From Cantharellus purpuraceus (lineage: Eukaryota; Basidiomycota; Agaricomycetes; Cantharellales; Hydnaceae): a DNA stretch of 64,000 bases. Below the pieces are notes generated by a model. It was not told the DNA's origin. It was given only the letters and a program-made list of their open reading frames with translations, and searched no databases. The position numbers and the translations under genes were made by a program. This document shows, one piece after another, positions 12,226 to 25,185 of this stretch. Each line of letters starts with the position of its first letter. The stretch's first letter is position 1. Location: assembly GCA_025174535.1 (NCBI GenBank), contig JALBUN010000001.1, positions 930,001-994,000 of the forward strand, written 5' to 3'.

Positions 12226-15200
12226 CTATGCCTCTCCCTTCAGTTGCAGGGAATTCACCAAGTCACGTATTTGCTTGCCTAGAACTGGGATCCCTTGACC
12301 AAATGTGGCTTCATTTTGTGCGTTGTCAACAATGTCTTGTTCGTCAAGTTTATGACACACGTGTTCGACCAGTGCAACCAAACGATCAGTTTCTTCCCCG
12401 TGGCTCCATCGTCTCCTTGCATATGCGACGAGGGATGGGAGAGCCTTGAGGTAGACCGTCGTCAGAATCACCTCCCAATTGGCCTTGGTAGGTCCTTCAA
12501 AAAAATCAAGGCTGAATATGAAATGCCAGGCTTTAAGAACTAATGACCGAATCGGATATGCATGGACAGCTGTGGGGAACTCGTGTTCATCACCGAAAGC
12601 ATCAACGATTGCGATGATGTGTGTGACGTAGACGGCATATGCGCCGAGTTGGATATTGTCTAAATCATCATCTTTCTGGGATAACAGTGCGATCGCGATC
12701 GCCAGACAGTTATTGAAATGACCATTCCGACCAAGCTGACCACGCCAAGCGGGCTCTTGAGAAAGGGTACAGAGTAGCGTGAGGTAGCAAAAATGCTGAC
12801 GCATATCGAGGAAAGTAACATTCTTCATTGGGTTATCGAGCGTAATACTGGCCTGCTGCTGCTGCATAGCAGGGTCACTATCCAAAAGCCACGAAGCAAG
12901 GGCTCGTGAGAAGCGTTCTCGGAGGGATTCGTCGTTCCGCCCCATGGAAGCCATGCCTACCCGTACTACGCAAGCCGCGTGCAGGGCGGCTTCGCGTACG
13001 TGAAGTGGTCTTTCTGGGTCAAGAAATTGGATCATCGTCTCAACGTAGAGACGCATCCGCTTGTGAGTCCTTGGTGAACCTCCCAGAGCCGCTAATGCCA
13101 CAAAAGTGTTGCTGATTGCGTCATAGTTCGTTCCTTCACAAATCTGTATATGATAATCCACCAGCAGATCAAACTGTGTCGATGTGTGCCAGACATATCG
13201 TCCAAACTCAAATTGCTCGGTGCGGAGAAGTAGAGCATTCCAATGAAGTAGAATGGTGACGTTTCCTGATCGGAATTTATCCCGGTCCTCTGTGACTAGA
13301 TCTTCCTCGAGAAGAGAGAAACAGGCCTTGAGAATCATGCTGGGATCACAACTCATTACAATAGGAATGTCGTGGTCAAGTTCTTGAAGTAATGGTCCCT
13401 GCGCAAACTTCAACGCATTCTGGTCCCATTCGTGTTGAGGGGAGACCGGTCCGAGAAGTATGGTTCGTATGCGATTCAACACCGATTGTAGAAGTCTTCC
13501 AATCGCTGCACTACAGAGTTGTGAAGGCAATAGCTCATGGTACAACAAGCCCAGTCTTACCTCTTGTCTAGCCTGGTCAAAGTCCGCCGATCGATTCGTA
13601 GGCCAATCAGCAGACCCGCTAGTAACAGACAGTCTGCCACCAAGCGGTCTGGAGAATTCAAGTCGGGGAGGCAGACGTGAATAAAATTAATCACAAAGTC
13701 ATTCAATGATTGGTGGCCTCCATTCTTGTGCAGACGGTAGGTGAACATGTGCGCCATCCACATGCGGTCTGACATCGCGAGGCGAGTGATGTCCAGTTCG
13801 TTAGGACCATCTACCGTACACGCAAGGGTCAGAAAACCTGGGTCCCTGGGTATTTGGTATGTGTATAGATCATCAGAGGAATATATTCCCCCATGTGTGT
13901 TGATCCAGAATGGATGGCACAGGTTTCGTTCATAACAAAAGTGGTAGAGTGCTTTTAAATAAGCCACTGCACGTTCTTGAGTAAAGGGGAGCAAGTTCCG
14001 TGTAGAATCAAAGCAAGCATAGAATTGGTCCTTCAATCGGTCCAATATGAAGGCGTCATCGTACTCATCTGGCCACTCAACTTCCGGTACTATACTCGCC
14101 GCAATAAATATGATTTCTGCGTCCGTGGATGACTTGATTAACCATTGGACTGTGCGTGCTCCAACTGGCTCAATAGGCGAATCCAGAAAACCGAGATCCA
14201 ACTCATCTGAAGACGGTGACAGTTCCGAACCTCCAGCGGATTCTGACGCTGACAGCTCCGGACCACTGGAAGATTCTGGATCATTGACCGGAAAGCAAGT
14301 GTCATGTCTCAAGACGGAGGATATTCGAGAGAGTTGCGTTGAAATGCGTGTTATTAAGATCTTCTTTCCATGACACAAGGTATTCCTCAGAAACCTTCGC
14401 ACGCAGCCCAGGAAGTATGCCCAAGATTTAGGGCATTGTTCCCATTTGCGTCGTATTAAATTTTGAGTACGTCGAGTGACAGTCGATAGGGGCGTCTGGA
14501 ATGGACATTCCGGCCATTTCAACGACGCCACAAATGTGAGGAAATATACAGTAACTCCAAATGCCGTAGTTCCCATAGTGACACTTGAGACAGTATGCTG
14601 TTGAATCCAGACATTCGCAGACTGAGCGATTCCAAAAAACAACAGCGATAACTGCAGGAAAACCCGCAGGGTCGCAATAACGGTGTTAAAATGCCACGCC
14701 TCCAGTCCGTCCAGCTTCTGCTGCCTCCGTATGCAGCGTTCATGTAAGGCACCAGGTCCAAAGCGTGATGTTTTGTAGTGTCCCAGTGACTGCTTTCCCA
14801 TCACTGCGCCGAAGCCAGCGAGGAGACTTGTGGATAGGCTCGTGTACGCAAGTGTCTGGATCCAAATTTCCACATAGCTCGGTCCTGTCCAGATGGGGAT
14901 TTTGGCCTCTTGCTCCGGGAACGTGCCGTTTTGCAATGTATTGACCAATATCCTGAGAAGAGCGTTTGTCGTGTCGCTCGGATTCGGACTCAGGCTGGAC
15001 TCCATGTTGACAACAAATGCGGAGCTAACAGAAGAAAAAAGGCCCGCCTGTAATATCCAACGGATACCTCTCAATGAGCTTTTAGTGAGAGAAACAATAT
15101 AGCACTTACGACTATTAGGAGCGCATCCAGGTCACTATCATACCTATTGAGTAATCTTTCATCATATTGGTTTGCCACACGCTCGTATGTTGACCAGAAG

Positions 15201-15371
15201 CCAGAGCTGATATCCTTTCCAGCTTGTGAAGAGACATCTGATTTCCTGGTGTTCACAATATTTTAACTTGACCTAAACGGGATAAGAAGCCGGCACTTAC
15301 TGAGGGGCTCGTTTGCTCCAGGATTCTCTGATGGACCGTGGTTTGTTCGTCTGGTGATTGGATTCAGCCAT
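12226..15371 (-). CDS. DUF6535 domain-containing membrane protein, copy A
   Basis: Large membrane protein of about 990 residues in the DUF6535 family, which is expanded in mushroom-forming fungi and has no known function. Exon 1 starts at the ATG at 15371 (MAESNHQTNK). Exon 2 gives the family entry motif FWSTYERVANQYDERLLNRY, then SDLDALLIV. After an intron of about 40 bp the third exon begins with AGLFSSVSSAFVVNMESSL. Hydrophobic segments follow: YTSLSTSLLAGFGAVMG, FLQLSLLFFGIAQSANVW and TAFGVTVYFLTFVASL. The long soluble part after an acidic Ser-rich linker contains RTVQWLIKSSTDAEI and continues after the intron at about 13510-13556. Its C-terminal half has FYVALAALGGSPRTH-like helical repeats and ends PVLGKQIRDLVNSLQLKGEA. 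It is about as long as copy B and reads as intact with three introns. Confidence 0.75.
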
Positions 15372-15894
15372 GCTCAAGTGAGTGAAGGGATCTACAACGA
15401 CTGTCGATAGCAATGGCAAAACGCCCGAGCCTCGTGTTTGACTTATTGGGACATGCCTTCTTCGCTCTGCCTTCTTCGCTTTAATGTAACACGTCCCCAC
15501 GACTACATAAGGTTTAGTATCGATCTCAAATGAGATAGAGCAGTATTTGCTCTCAGTGGCGTGTCCCCGGTTTGTTAGAAAACCTAGGAGAGATTCCTAA
15601 ATGCAAGGTGTCGGTACTTCGGTTGATCTGATGTTGGGGTCCGCTGCACTTATGTAGCGTTAAGCCCGGCCCGGTGGCTTCTGAGTGTTGTGGTGAGCCA
15701 GACGTTCGTCGGATGCTCAAGCATGTTTCTATTGAAATCTTCACAGGTAAACTCAACGTGTATATATTAGGTACTAATAGACTAAATAGAAAGTATGATG
15801 GGTCGTTCAACGTATGTACGTCATGTGGAGCGCATGAGTGGAATCCCACATTCGGTATTCCACAGCGTTTACCACTCATATGGATACACTGCCA

Positions 15895-16652
15895 GTAGTT
15901 CGCTTAATACTCTGGACGGGATGCGTCGCTACATCGACACGACCATCCCTTTCATGGGTCAGAGAACCACATGCGTAGCAGCATTGAGAGCGGCTTCCCC
16001 AATTCGGTGGTCAGTGGCTTCAATGGGTCGGGATGACGTGTCACTCCGAGAACAATTCTCAAGGCGTCAGCAGTCCTATGGGATGCTACAGACACCGCTC
16101 AACATCAAACACTCTTATTCTTCAATCGGGATTGGGATAGGCCTTATGTCAGGTTGCTTTGCACCCTTTCCCAAGAGCCCGTTGGCATCTGAACTTCATC
16201 AGAACGGCCATTTCTTCTCAGAGGGATGAAAGCTTGAATTTACTGTGGCACACATCTTCGCAATAATTCATACTTCATGCGAAGAACACCCATTTTTTAG
16301 TGCAGTCCAGGAATATTCGACTTGGCCACTTCTTTTGCAGGCCTGGTACTACATATTTAATCTTGACTTCTTTGGAGGGGCAATCAAAGACTCTAGGTAT
16401 CAGCTTTCTACCACGAAGTGTCTCGCAGCTCCTCCATCCCTCCTTGAATATGCAAGGAAAGGATGGAGGGAAGAAGCCCACCGTCTAATCAGGCTGGTTG
16501 AATAAGTATGCCGGAAACTCGATGAGGACAATCAATAGCTCGGACAGGGAGATTCTGAACACATGCAAGATGGTTCATTTGGACCTTGAGGGATCCCAGT
16601 TCTAGGCAAGCAAATACGCAAGTTGTTGGATGCCTCCTTGAGGACCGTCTAA
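15895..16652 (+). pseudogene. decayed, inverted DUF6535 C-terminal fragment
   Basis: Plus-strand translation matches the C-terminal third of copies A and B although both of those lie on the minus strand. It reads LDGMRRYIDTTIPFM, VASMGRDDVSLREQFSRR, then VAHIFAIIHTSCEEHPFFSA, then LLEYARKGWREEAHRLIRLV. After an in-frame stop it continues VCRKLDEDN and, past further stops, GIPVLGKQIRKLL. Frame shifts and at least three stops break it, and the N-terminal membrane part is absent. It is most likely an inverted partial duplication that lost function. The break point at the left lies near 15880-15900. Confidence 0.75.
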
Positions 16653-17234
16653 TACCCCGAAGCTATTCATAGGTATTGGTAGCCATCGACATGATCTTCC
16701 CGTTGGATGTATATGTCGCCCCTGAGTTGCTACTAGATTCCCTGTCGGTACCTGCACATGCCTTGTTCAAGTGTATGCAAAGATATTCTGTTGAATGTAT
16801 ACAACCAACACGCTAATTTGATGCTCCACATCAATGTTTTGGCAAAAGTCACACTCAAAATTAAGCCAAGAATATCGCTTTCAAGTTGAGCCCTTGTTCC
16901 ATGCAACTACACAAAACAGGCTCCGAAAAAGACCCTTGAAAGCGACTTCATGATTGTGCTTGTTTCAAGACCGTGCCGCGCTGCATGCATGCAGAGACCA
17001 TTGCATGCGGCACTGTCATATTTGGTCATTTGTATACGAGGAAACTGCCCTCAAATGTGGGTGCGTTTGTCACGCACACCCAGCAACGGTTGCGTGTCTT
17101 CCATAGATAACTGTGAGTGTAGTTGGCGGTTCATAAAACAACCCAAGGTGCTCAGCTCTTTGACTTTCAACACATTGAACGCTGCCGCATCCACAACATT
17201 CTGTGGCCATGCATTGTTCTCTCTGTAGTGTATA
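16653..17234. other. intergenic, no gene seen
   Basis: Lies between the DUF6535 remnant and the 3' end of the DUF6533 gene. No coding signal seen. Confidence 0.4.
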
Positions 17235-19029
17235 TCAAACTATCATAGAGTCTACAGTGTCAGTCCACCGCCTTCGTCTATTGACGAAGTTCATATCGCT
17301 GCTAGGGTCATTCAGAGTCGGCCCCGTCATGCCCAGGGACGAAGATGCAGCTAATTCTCTAAGGTTCAATATCATCCGACAAGACTTAAATATCGTAAGT
17401 GTCAGCACTATTTTCCTTGCGCCAACAGACTTTTACGCACTGCGATGGAAATTAAAGACACTGCCCACCTGTCAATTTGACGATATTAGTGGACTTCGAC
17501 ATTTGAAGAAGAAGGCTTACATCAAGGAAGCCTCCTGGACGATCAAAGTGGAATATCTCTCTGAAAACGTGTTCAGTAAATCTGCACCTTCCCTGTTGCT
17601 CAGCAGATAGAAAATTGTTGAAATATTAGTAACATTGGACCTACTTAAAATCCTTTTTCAGAGTCTTCAGCAATGTCAGGCCTTCATTCGTTAAGAGTAT
17701 TCACTCACACTAGGAAGTACAAGGCTCCGTCTCTGGCCTCGAGTCAGCGGATACGTGGGCACGATCGGACTATATGGAACTCACCTAAAGAAAATGTTAA
17801 CCATTGGTGTTAAACGGAAACCAAAGTCCTGGACAAATCCGACTAGTTTGTAGAGTGTCATGGTGACACAGATGGCTACAATCGGCGCCATTAGCATAGG
17901 CTCTATGAAAGGGGACAAGGGTAAGGACTGGCGAGGATCAGCAACGCACCCTGAAATCCTGAGGCAATCCCCCTATGAGTAGCATGAGTATAGTGAATAG
18001 TATGTGCCGAACGACAAACCAGAAGCTGAAGGCTAGTTTATAGTTCGGGATGCTACGTGTCATACAACCTGTGAAGACGCCAGGTAGGAAATTGGGAACA
18101 GCAGTGAAGCCTTTGAGTGCCAATGCGGGCAATACCACACCACACTGCTCCTCGTGAGACGGTGGATGGTCAATACAAAGGCATACTTACAACTGTCTCG
18201 GCTGATTGACACCTTGAGGTGAGTCATTAATGATATGATCGTAGACAGACGTTACCTAGCCAAAGAAGCAATAGAAAGACCCCCACTGTATCGTCAACTC
18301 AGCGTGTGCATTTGGATGGAGGCAGATAGGGTCGTGGCGTACTCTTCTTACGACGCTCGTATATTGCATAGATACGAAGAACAATAAGGGCATCCACTAC
18401 TGGTAGAAACGACCATGCACCCCTTCGTATTCATGATCAGAGCATGCATGATATGGCGAGCACGATGATGGCTCTCACAAGACTTCGAAATGGATATATT
18501 TGCTACAGCTGTGAAAGGTTCAGCGGAGTATACTATACAATGCAGCATAGAATCATACAACTGTGGAGAACGACCGTCAGTATTCAACAGAGGCGAAAGG
18601 AAACGTCTTACTGGCTGGCTCAAAGACGCATTAGTAATAACTGCATGAGATTGTATTGCCTCAGTCAATCATAGACCGAGCTCCTGAGGTACAAACTAAC
18701 CAAATGCGTTCAAGAGAAGGTATATCAAAGGTGGGTATCTAGCCAGAATGTAGAGGACCTTGACCAAAGACCAACGCGAGCTAGGATATCTTCAGGATCC
18801 ATAGTGCAAATCGTGGACCTGGAAACTCACCGCCAAATGTACGTGATTTCTTGATTGGCAGTGATGAGGGTTTCATATGAGTGTAAGGCTGTTGCGGCCA
18901 CTGTTTTCACTGTTTAGCACTATGACATGACGAGAGTGAAATTGACAAGGGTTGTTGAATACCTATACTGAAGTTGGCGATTTTAATGCTTTGCACGAGT
19001 TCGAGTTGGAAAGCCTCCGAGAAATTCAT
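17235..19029 (-). CDS. DUF6533 domain-containing multi-pass membrane protein
   Basis: Many small exons on the minus strand give a protein of the DUF6533 type, a seven-helix-like fungal membrane family of unknown function. Exon 1 from the ATG at 19029 reads MNFSEAFQLELVQSIKIANF. The next exon gives TALHSYETLITANQEITYIW and the third RSRWSLVKVLYILARYPPLI, which together are the DUF6533 signature. Later pieces are LVRAIIVLAISCML, SFLPVVDALIVLRIYAIYER, VVLPALALKGFTAVPNFLPG, FWFVVRHILFTILMLLIGGL, IVAICVTMTLYKLVGFVQDF and RDGALYFL. The end reads SCRMILNLRELAASSSLG, the usual family tail, with a stop at 17235. I could not join the RDGALYFL exon to the last exon cleanly, so the gene may be intact with unusual introns or slightly damaged. 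Confidence 0.6.
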
Positions 19030-20211
19030 TTCTGACTGTTGAAGGAGGCGGTCTGGGAGGATCGATGCGACTCGCCTGGCTCTCGCGCTTTTGGAAGGGC
19101 AATGTATAAGGAACTCGGCGGTCTGGTTGATATTTGAACTTGGAAGAAAGATGACGCTCTTTGATAAAATCGGTGCCGCCATTCGATGCACAGTACACGG
19201 GACAATTGAGTCGTAGATCATAGAAGTCCAGGATTACGCCAACTTTCAAACATTACAAGACAGCGAGACGAGCCGGGGAGGCGGCAGGGTATCAGAATAG
19301 ACAAGGTATGAAAAGACATTCAGTCGGGAAGGTCTCGGGAAATTATCATTCCCGACTCCACGTTGAATCTCTGTGGTGGCTGGGTGAGAGCTGGAGAAAC
19401 GCAAGTCTGTGAGGCGAAGGAACAGGTAACTGTGACAATTTTGTTGAGAAGCAGAAGCTTGAGTGCCGTGTAAGTAAACACTTGATGGAGGAGGCCACCA
19501 TTTCTTCAATGAACTGTTGCTTGCAGGCTGCACAGAGATATTCTACCAGTTTATGATGACATAGCCTCGTGCCTGGTGTCTGAGAATTGCAAAAGCCAAC
19601 CAAGGTGATCCCGTCAGCGGCAGAGCGCCGAGTGTGGGAATACGCCACTGCAGATTAGATACTTACTAAGGCGTTGGAATCAATGCTGATTTTAAAAAAA
19701 AGCCTAGGGTGGCACTGATGACAACTACCTCATGGAGTCAATTCATGTGCTGGTCTCCGTGATAGTATAACAAAACACATGAACAGGACTACATATACGC
19801 TCAACCCCAGTGAGAATCGACACGTATTAGGGAGGACGAAATCGGAGCTGGAGCGTAAATTAATAGTGAGAGATGGATGGGTCTCAGATGAAATCGTAGT
19901 CCATAGGATTACAGTGACATCTATTTTACTTATGATGTTCGCGCGAGACGCATGACTCGCTCCGTTACTTTATGTGACTGAACCACGTCGACCTCCCCAC
20001 CTTTTATGCGGCACAAGTGCACCAGAACCCTGCACTAGAAGCCAATACATATCACTCTCCCTGTTGGAATACCGGATACGGGATCCTACCATAACAACGC
20101 GTCAACACGGGTTATCACAATGTGGGACCTTACTCATTCGATCCACATGACAACGCTCCACCATATTCAAATCTATTTATTCCACTAGTACTTACTCCAC
20201 AGCTGCGATGG
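19030..20211. other. intergenic between divergent genes
   Basis: No convincing exon. The region separates the DUF6533 gene (-) from the small gene that starts near 20265 (+), so it should hold both promoters. Confidence 0.35.
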
Positions 20212-20219
20212 TATATAAA
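20212..20219 (+). promoter_or_regulatory. TATA box
   Basis: The sequence tatataaagg sits about 50 bp before the ATG near 20265 and is followed by a pyrimidine-rich stretch (tctcccttccctcag). Spacing and sequence suit a fungal core promoter for the small gene downstream. Confidence 0.5.
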
Positions 20220-20264
20220 GGGGTCGCAGCTGTCTCCCTTCCCTCAGTCGTTTTTACTACACAC

Positions 20265-21199
20265 ATGCTGAGGTAGGGAGTTCCTTTATTATTTCTAAAT
20301 ACTGTGTCCACTTGTTTCTCATTACAGTTTATCGGTCAAGTATTTCAATGCTCCCAAAGTATGTTGGTCACGAGAATACGTACCACTGGTTCCCACTGCT
20401 ACTGGTTCCTCGACATATAATGCAGCCAACAGCGCGAACGACAATGAGCGTTTGTGTAGCACTGCCAAAAATCAAGAAGCTGGCTGATTGGAGCAGCATT
20501 CAGCAACAACTATGACCACTGCTGCTGACTCACATGCTCCATCGACGGCTGCTGCGACGACGACGACTATGACTGCGATTGCGACTCCTAACAATCCACT
20601 GCTGCCTGCTGCTTCAATGACACCTATGATTGCAATTGCTAACTCTGACAATTCATTGCCGGGTGCTGCTTTTTTCACTGAAAGTGTCTTGCACAGAAAC
20701 CTATTCGGCGTTGACTTCTGCCACGATCATCACATGGAGCTGTCGGGAGAGCCTTCGAGACCATGAATCCTGTCAGGAGAAAGGTAACTTCTATCGTTTT
20801 CACCAGTTGCAAACTGTGATGATCATCAGTGAGATGCGCAAGCTCGGTGGTGCACTTGAGCACTCAACACGTGTGCTGTGTTCGCTTGTCCAGTGGCCCA
20901 TCATGGGCGACAACACGAAGTTCCGCATCACTCATGAGGCCAAGCTGTCTCCATTTGCCACTGCACACGAAGAGTTCACGAAGCTCAGAGCCGAACACAA
21001 GGTGGCCGTTGTTGGTGCACTCATCGACCGCAACGACCGTGAGCAGCACGTGAGGGAGAGTGAGCGGCGCGCGTTCATCGGTGGCCTGAAGGACGACAGC
21101 AAGCTCACGTCCGGTGTCACCTCTACATCACACATCGCAGCCGACTCACAGGACACAGCAGACGAGCCGACACGCGCAGAAAGCCCACCTTTCTCTTGA
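20265..21199 (+). CDS. hypothetical protein, exon structure uncertain
   Basis: A TATA box, an ATG with an intron right after it (AG|gtaggg to attacag) and a long 3' frame suggest a gene. The downstream frame has the composition of a real protein: MRKLGGALEHSTRVL, LVQWPIMGDNTKFRITHEA, FTKLRAEHKVAVVGALIDRN and RRAFIGGLKDDSK, ending near TRAESPPFS at 21199. Between them lies an Ala/Thr-rich part (STAAATTTTMTAIA) in a different frame, so one or more introns or a frame shift must intervene. A candidate intron runs from gtaacttct to gatcatcag just before MRKLGG. I do not recognise the family. Similarity to the copy at 26.7 kb begins almost exactly at its stop codon. Confidence 0.4.
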
Positions 21200-21990
21200 T
21201 ACTCAACGAGACTTGTAGCCGCAGACAAGTTTATTTCAACACAATGTGAATGCTGCCTAGAAACCGTGTAGAGTAAACCTTGTATATACACTCTTTTTTG
21301 TCCCGATCTCGACTATCCACGCTAATCTCCGTTTCGAAAGCATGTCACCCCCGACCAGGCGGTCGTTTCTCAATCCTCTAAAGTGTGCACTCAAAGCATC
21401 ATCTATCGAAGAGGCTTCCTGTCACTGGAATATACAAAAAAAGCGTACCCTCTGATGAGTGTCACTAGTAATCAAACACTCGACAACACGCGTCAATTCT
21501 ACGCTTGAGATAGTTATTGATGTCCTCCACTCGCTCATCATAATATACAAACGAGACGACAAAGATTCGTGCTTAGCCGCACCGACGTCACACCAAGGCA
21601 ATAAATACTGATGCACCGTGAACTTGATCAACGACCCTCGATTCCCGGCACTACTGACAGATACTAGAGAAGGGCCACCGCGCAGCTCGCATTATTTGCT
21701 AAGAGGCCGGCCTTAAATAATAATAAAGACGAGACTAGCGGTAAGAATGGTATCAGGTTTCTCACGAATTCCCAATGGCCAGTAACCTGACGAGCAAGCG
21801 GATCATCAATCATCTTTGCTCTGGCAGTAGTAAACCCACCGCCATATGCGCCGGCCAAACCTTGCATTACTGCGAGCAGCAATCAATGAGGACAAACGAG
21901 TTTTTCCAAGAAAGAATTGAGGGTTGGCGGTATCTATGGCTTGTTCAACGGGTATATGGATACACTCATACACTCTAAAAAAGGGGCGAA
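21170..21990. repeat. dispersed duplication, copy 1
   Basis: Matches 26660-27400 in the same orientation along about 700 bp, estimated by eye at 75-80% identity. Shared words include ctcttgatac, accaggcggtcgt, gaatatacaaaaaaagcgta, tttctcacgaattcccaatg and caagcggatcatcaa. On the minus strand this copy is open over 72 codons at 21664-21882 (FTTARAKMIDDPLARQVTGH, then a hydrophobic stretch LIPFLPLVSSLLLFKAGLLA). The second copy keeps the same frame in part. It could be a decayed gene or a non-coding repeat. Confidence 0.65.
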
Positions 21991-22091
21991 AACGATAAAC
22001 GAATCCGTGGTGCATACAGATTCAATGGTGAGTTTAACATATTATAGTTGTGCAGCTTGTCGAGTAGTCTTGGTGCTAGGTTGCCTGTAGT

Positions 22092-25000
22092 TTAGTGTCC
22101 ATAGTAATAGAAACTCGTTGAGTTCATCTGCAGTTCCAGACTGTATATCAACTCGCGTATTTCCTTGCCTAGATCTGGGGTCCCTTGGCGCCGCGGTGAG
22201 ACATTTTCTTCAAGCTGATGGCACACCAGCTCGACAGACGATATTAAACGATTTGTTTCTTCCCTGCTGTCCCATCGTCTCTTTGCATATGCGATAAGAC
22301 ACGGAAGTGTTTCGAGGTAGCCGGTACAAGAAAGCCTCGTCCAATTGTCATCGGACGCCTCTTCAAAGAAATTAAGATGGAATATGTATCGCCAAGCTTT
22401 CAAAATAAATGGCCAACTCGGAGACGCCTGGACAATGCTAAATAATGGGTGTTCTTCGTCCAAAGCATCAATGATTGCGAAGATGTGTGCGACAGGTACA
22501 GAATATTCGTCAGATAAATCATTGTTCTTGTTTAACAGTGCATTTGCAATTGCAAGACAGTTGTCATAATGGCCATGTTGATAAAGTGGAAGGTGCCAAA
22601 CGGGCTCTTGGGAAAGGGTACTGATTAACACGAGGTAAGGGATATCCCGAAGCTTATCGAAGAACGAGAAGTCATTAAATGGGTTGTCCTGGAGTAGTGG
22701 CTGCTGTGTAGCAGGGTCATGATCCAGAACCGCCGTAGCAAGCACGTTTGAGAAGCGTTCTCGGAGGGGTTCGTCGTCATGACCCACTGAAGCCACTGCT
22801 GTCGGAACTTTGCAAGCCGCAAACAAAGCTGTATAGCGTGTGATTTCCTTGCTCATGAGACGGATAGTTGTGTCAATATAGCGGCGCTTCAGATCCAGAG
22901 TACTCGGCGAACCACCCAGCCACCCCAACACCCTAAGAGTTTCGCAAATTGCGTCCTCATCTGTGCCTTCACAAGTCCGTACATGGTAATCCACCAGCAA
23001 GTCAAACCGTTTCTTTGTGAACCAGTCATCTGCGTCCCAGAACGGAAAGCAAGCAACGACCCGAATCAGAATGGTGAGATTTCTGGATCGGACTTCATCC
23101 TCGCCCTCCGCATTTGGATCTTCCTCAAGAATGCGGAAACAAACTTTGAGACACCTTTCGGACATGTGACCATCAATGAGACGAGAAGCATGTGTGAAGA
23201 TATCTTGCAGTAATGGATGAACCAGCTTCAGCGCAATCTGGTCCAATCGAGGCTCTTGTATTTCACCGACAAGCACACCCAGCGTGCGATCCATCACCGA
23301 CTGCCGCAATGTTTCGATAGTTGGACTGCAAGGTTGTGAAGACGATGACTCATGAAATAATAAAGAACTCTTACCTCTTGTCAAGTCTAGACAAATACCT
23401 CCGATCGATTCGAAGACCAATTAGCTGTCCTGCTAGTAACACACAGTCCGTGAGCAGACGGGGAGGGGACCCTTTTCCAAGGCAGATGGAGATAAAATCA
23501 ATCACAATGGTGACAAATGTTGAATCCTCTTTATAACCTGTCTGCAAACGGTAAGTTAACACGTGCGCCATCCACATGCGGTCAGAGACTGGGAGAGAAG
23601 TGATGTCCGGCTTGCTGGGATGGCCTACCGCATACGAAATGACGAGAGAGTCGTTATCCACTGGTATATCATATGAGGAATTATCGTCATTGAAATATAT
23701 GTACCGGCCAGAGGTGAAGCACATGCTGTACAGAGAACGTTCAACATTAAAGTGGCATATTGCTTTCAAGCACGCCGCTGCTCGTGCTGCTGTTTGGGGC
23801 AGAAGGTGCCGTGTAGGATCGAAGCATGCATAAAAGTGGCCTTTCAATCGGTGCAGTGCGAAAGTGATATCGCTCTCGGCTGGCCAGTCAATCTCCGGGA
23901 CCATTCTTGCTACAGCGGTGACGATGTCTGTGTCTGTAGATGTCTCGAGAATCCACTGAACCGCACGGGACTCTACTGCAGAATCTTGAGATCCGAGGCG
24001 CGGATCCAGGCAGCTCAAATCCAGTCCCTTTGAAAACGCTGTCTGTTGTCCAACCGCTGCTGAAGCCGCCTGTTCGGGCTTCCAGCAGCTCCTGACAGCT
24101 CATGACTTCCAGAGTCTTCTGGATCATTAGCCGACGATTGATTTTCGTGCCTCAGAGTGGACAGGAGGTACACTCGAAAGCGTGCAATAGATTGAGAGAT
24201 CCTAAGCCTTCCGGTTTGTAAGCAGCCGTTCAATGACTCTCGCAGGGGACCCCGGTGAATGAAAACTAGTGCCAAGGACTTGCAGTGCGCTTGGACCTCC
24301 CGCACGACAAATGACATGGGAGTATGAAATGGACAATCCGGCGATTTCAAAGACGCTACAAAGGTCAGGAAATAGAAGAGAACCCCAAATGCCGTAGTTC
24401 CCATTGTGACACTTGCGACAGTATGCTGTTGAGTCCAAACATTTGCGGACAGAGCGATGCCAAGGAATAACAGTGACAACTGCAGGAAAACTCGCAATGT
24501 TGCGATAACAGTACTGAAATGCCACGCTTCTAGTCCGTCCAGCTTCTGCTGCCTCCGCTGACAGCGTTCATGTAGGGCGCCTCGTCCAAAGCGTGAGGCT
24601 TGGAAGTGGCCTAGCCATTGCTTTCCCATCACTGCACCGAAAGCAGCGAGGAGACTAGTAGATAAACTCGTGAATGCAAGCGTCTGAATCCAAATTTCTG
24701 TATTGCTTGGTCCTGTCCCCACGGCAATAGTAGGCCCTTGCTCTGGGAACGTGCCGTTGTGCAGTGTGTTAACTAGTATCTTGAGAAGAGCGTGTGTCGC
24801 ATCGCTCGGATTGGGACTTAGGCTAGACTCCATGTTAACAACGAAGGCAGAGCTGACGGAAGAGAAAAGGCCAGCCTGTAATATACCTTGCATTGAGTCC
24901 GGGATCAAGGAAATCATGTAGTACATACGACTATAAGGAGCGCATCCATATCGCTGTTATACCTGTTGAGCAATTCTTCATCGTGTTGATTTGCTACACG

Positions 25001-25185
25001 CTCGTATATTGACCAAAATGTGGAGCTAATATCCTTGCCGGTTTGTGGTGAGACTTCTGATTCTTTTCTGATGTTCATGATATCCTGAGTTAGATCGCGA
25101 CCTGGACGGTGTGTACTTACTGAGTGGCTTGTTTGATCTCTGCTACAGGAGGCACATTACTCGTTTGCGTATTGTGTCCAGCCAT
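22092..25185 (-). CDS. DUF6535 domain-containing membrane protein, copy B (possible frame shift)
   Basis: Paralogue of copy A with the same exon plan. Exon 1 from the ATG at 25185 reads MAGHNTQTSNVPPVAE. The next carries FWSIYERVANQHDEELLNRY, and the third starts AGLFSSVSSAFVVNMESSLS. Membrane segments are FTSLSTSLLAAFGAVMGKQW, FLQLSLLFLGIALSANVW and TAFGVLFYFLTFVASL. The soluble part includes RAVQWILETSTDTDIV and, after an intron at about 23335-23383, PTIETLRQSVMDRTLGVLVG, then a C-terminus ending GKEIRELIYSLELQ. In the acidic linker near 24060-24120 the frame changes: GSHELSGAAGSP runs to a stop, while LDLSCLDPRLGSQDSA resumes two frames away. Copy A is continuous there, so copy B carries a frame shift or an extra, unusually short intron. 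The rest is well preserved. Confidence 0.7.
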
